A stretch of DNA of 7,021 bases from Bacteroidales bacterium UBA6207 (GTDB taxonomy: Bacteria; Bacteroidota; Bacteroidia; Bacteroidales; F082): assembly GCA_002421995.1 (NCBI GenBank), contig DISP01000142.1, positions 1 to 7,021 of the forward strand, written 5' to 3'. The notes under the pieces are model-generated. The model worked only from the letters and a program-made list of their open reading frames with translations. It made no database searches and had not been told where the DNA came from. The position numbers and the translations under genes are program-made. Positions 6,950 to 7,021 of the stretch are shown here, one piece after another (position 1 is the first letter of the stretch; each line of letters begins with the position of its first letter).

Positions 6950-6957
6950 CAAAAATA
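6950..6957 (-). promoter_or_regulatory. Candidate -7 box of a carAB promoter
   Basis: TATTTTTG on the - strand matches the Bacteroidota -7 consensus TAnnTTTG. The start would fall near 6943-6945, about 20 nt before the leader ORF ATG. No TTG is found 19-21 nt upstream, so the -33 half is missing and the call is tentative. In 6958-7021 I see no confident feature. Confidence 0.35.
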
Positions 6958-7021
6958 AACGAATTGGCGGAATGCTCCGGCCCGAAAGTCATTTAAGATA
7001 TGAACATCTTTTGAGCATCGG

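Noticed and set aside
6852..6992. 46-codon minus-strand ORF (ATG 6992, TAA 6852) upstream of the leader ORF
   Set aside because: It overlaps the candidate promoter and the leader ORF in another frame and matches no family. It is kept only as part of the alternative explanation for the terminator.
1..7021. tRNA, rRNA, CRISPR array, insertion sequence or direct-repeat signatures
   Set aside because: None were seen on reading both strands. The spaces between genes are short and explained by promoters and terminators.

Overview
The window looks like chromosome from a member of the Bacteroidota. Three things point there: a secreted protein with a C-terminal type IX secretion (por) sorting domain, a promoter of the form TTG-N20-TAnnTTTG, and weak or absent Shine-Dalgarno sites. 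The carbamoyl-phosphate synthetase (CPSase) also has the CAD-like sequence I associate with this phylum. Genus cannot be told from the sequence alone.

Left part, + strand (1-2466): the 3' end of a small exported, probably outer-membrane beta-barrel protein (1-477); a 167-residue SRPBCC/START-like protein (559-1062); then, behind its own promoter (1118-1149), a 420-residue secreted protein with Asp-box/YCF48-like repeats and a C-terminal sorting domain (1204-2466). I see no functional link among these three.

Centre and right, - strand (6957 down to 2509): the carAB operon. carA (6800-5715, glutaminase subunit) and carB (5727-2509, synthetase subunit) overlap by 13 nt. Together they make carbamoyl phosphate for pyrimidine and arginine synthesis. 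carB converges on the sorting-domain gene, and the 42-nt gap between them holds a hairpin that can terminate both strands.

The most interesting element is the carA leader (about 6801-6945, - strand). A strong intrinsic terminator with a 9-nt T run ends only 14 nt before the carA start, leaving no room for an ordinary promoter after it. carAB transcripts should therefore have to read through it. A 42-codon ORF starts just after a possible -7 box, runs through the hairpin and T run, and stops in an ATGA overlap with the carA start. This layout resembles the UTP-sensitive attenuator of enterobacterial pyrBI. The alternative is that the hairpin simply ends a gene to the right of the window; I set out both readings.
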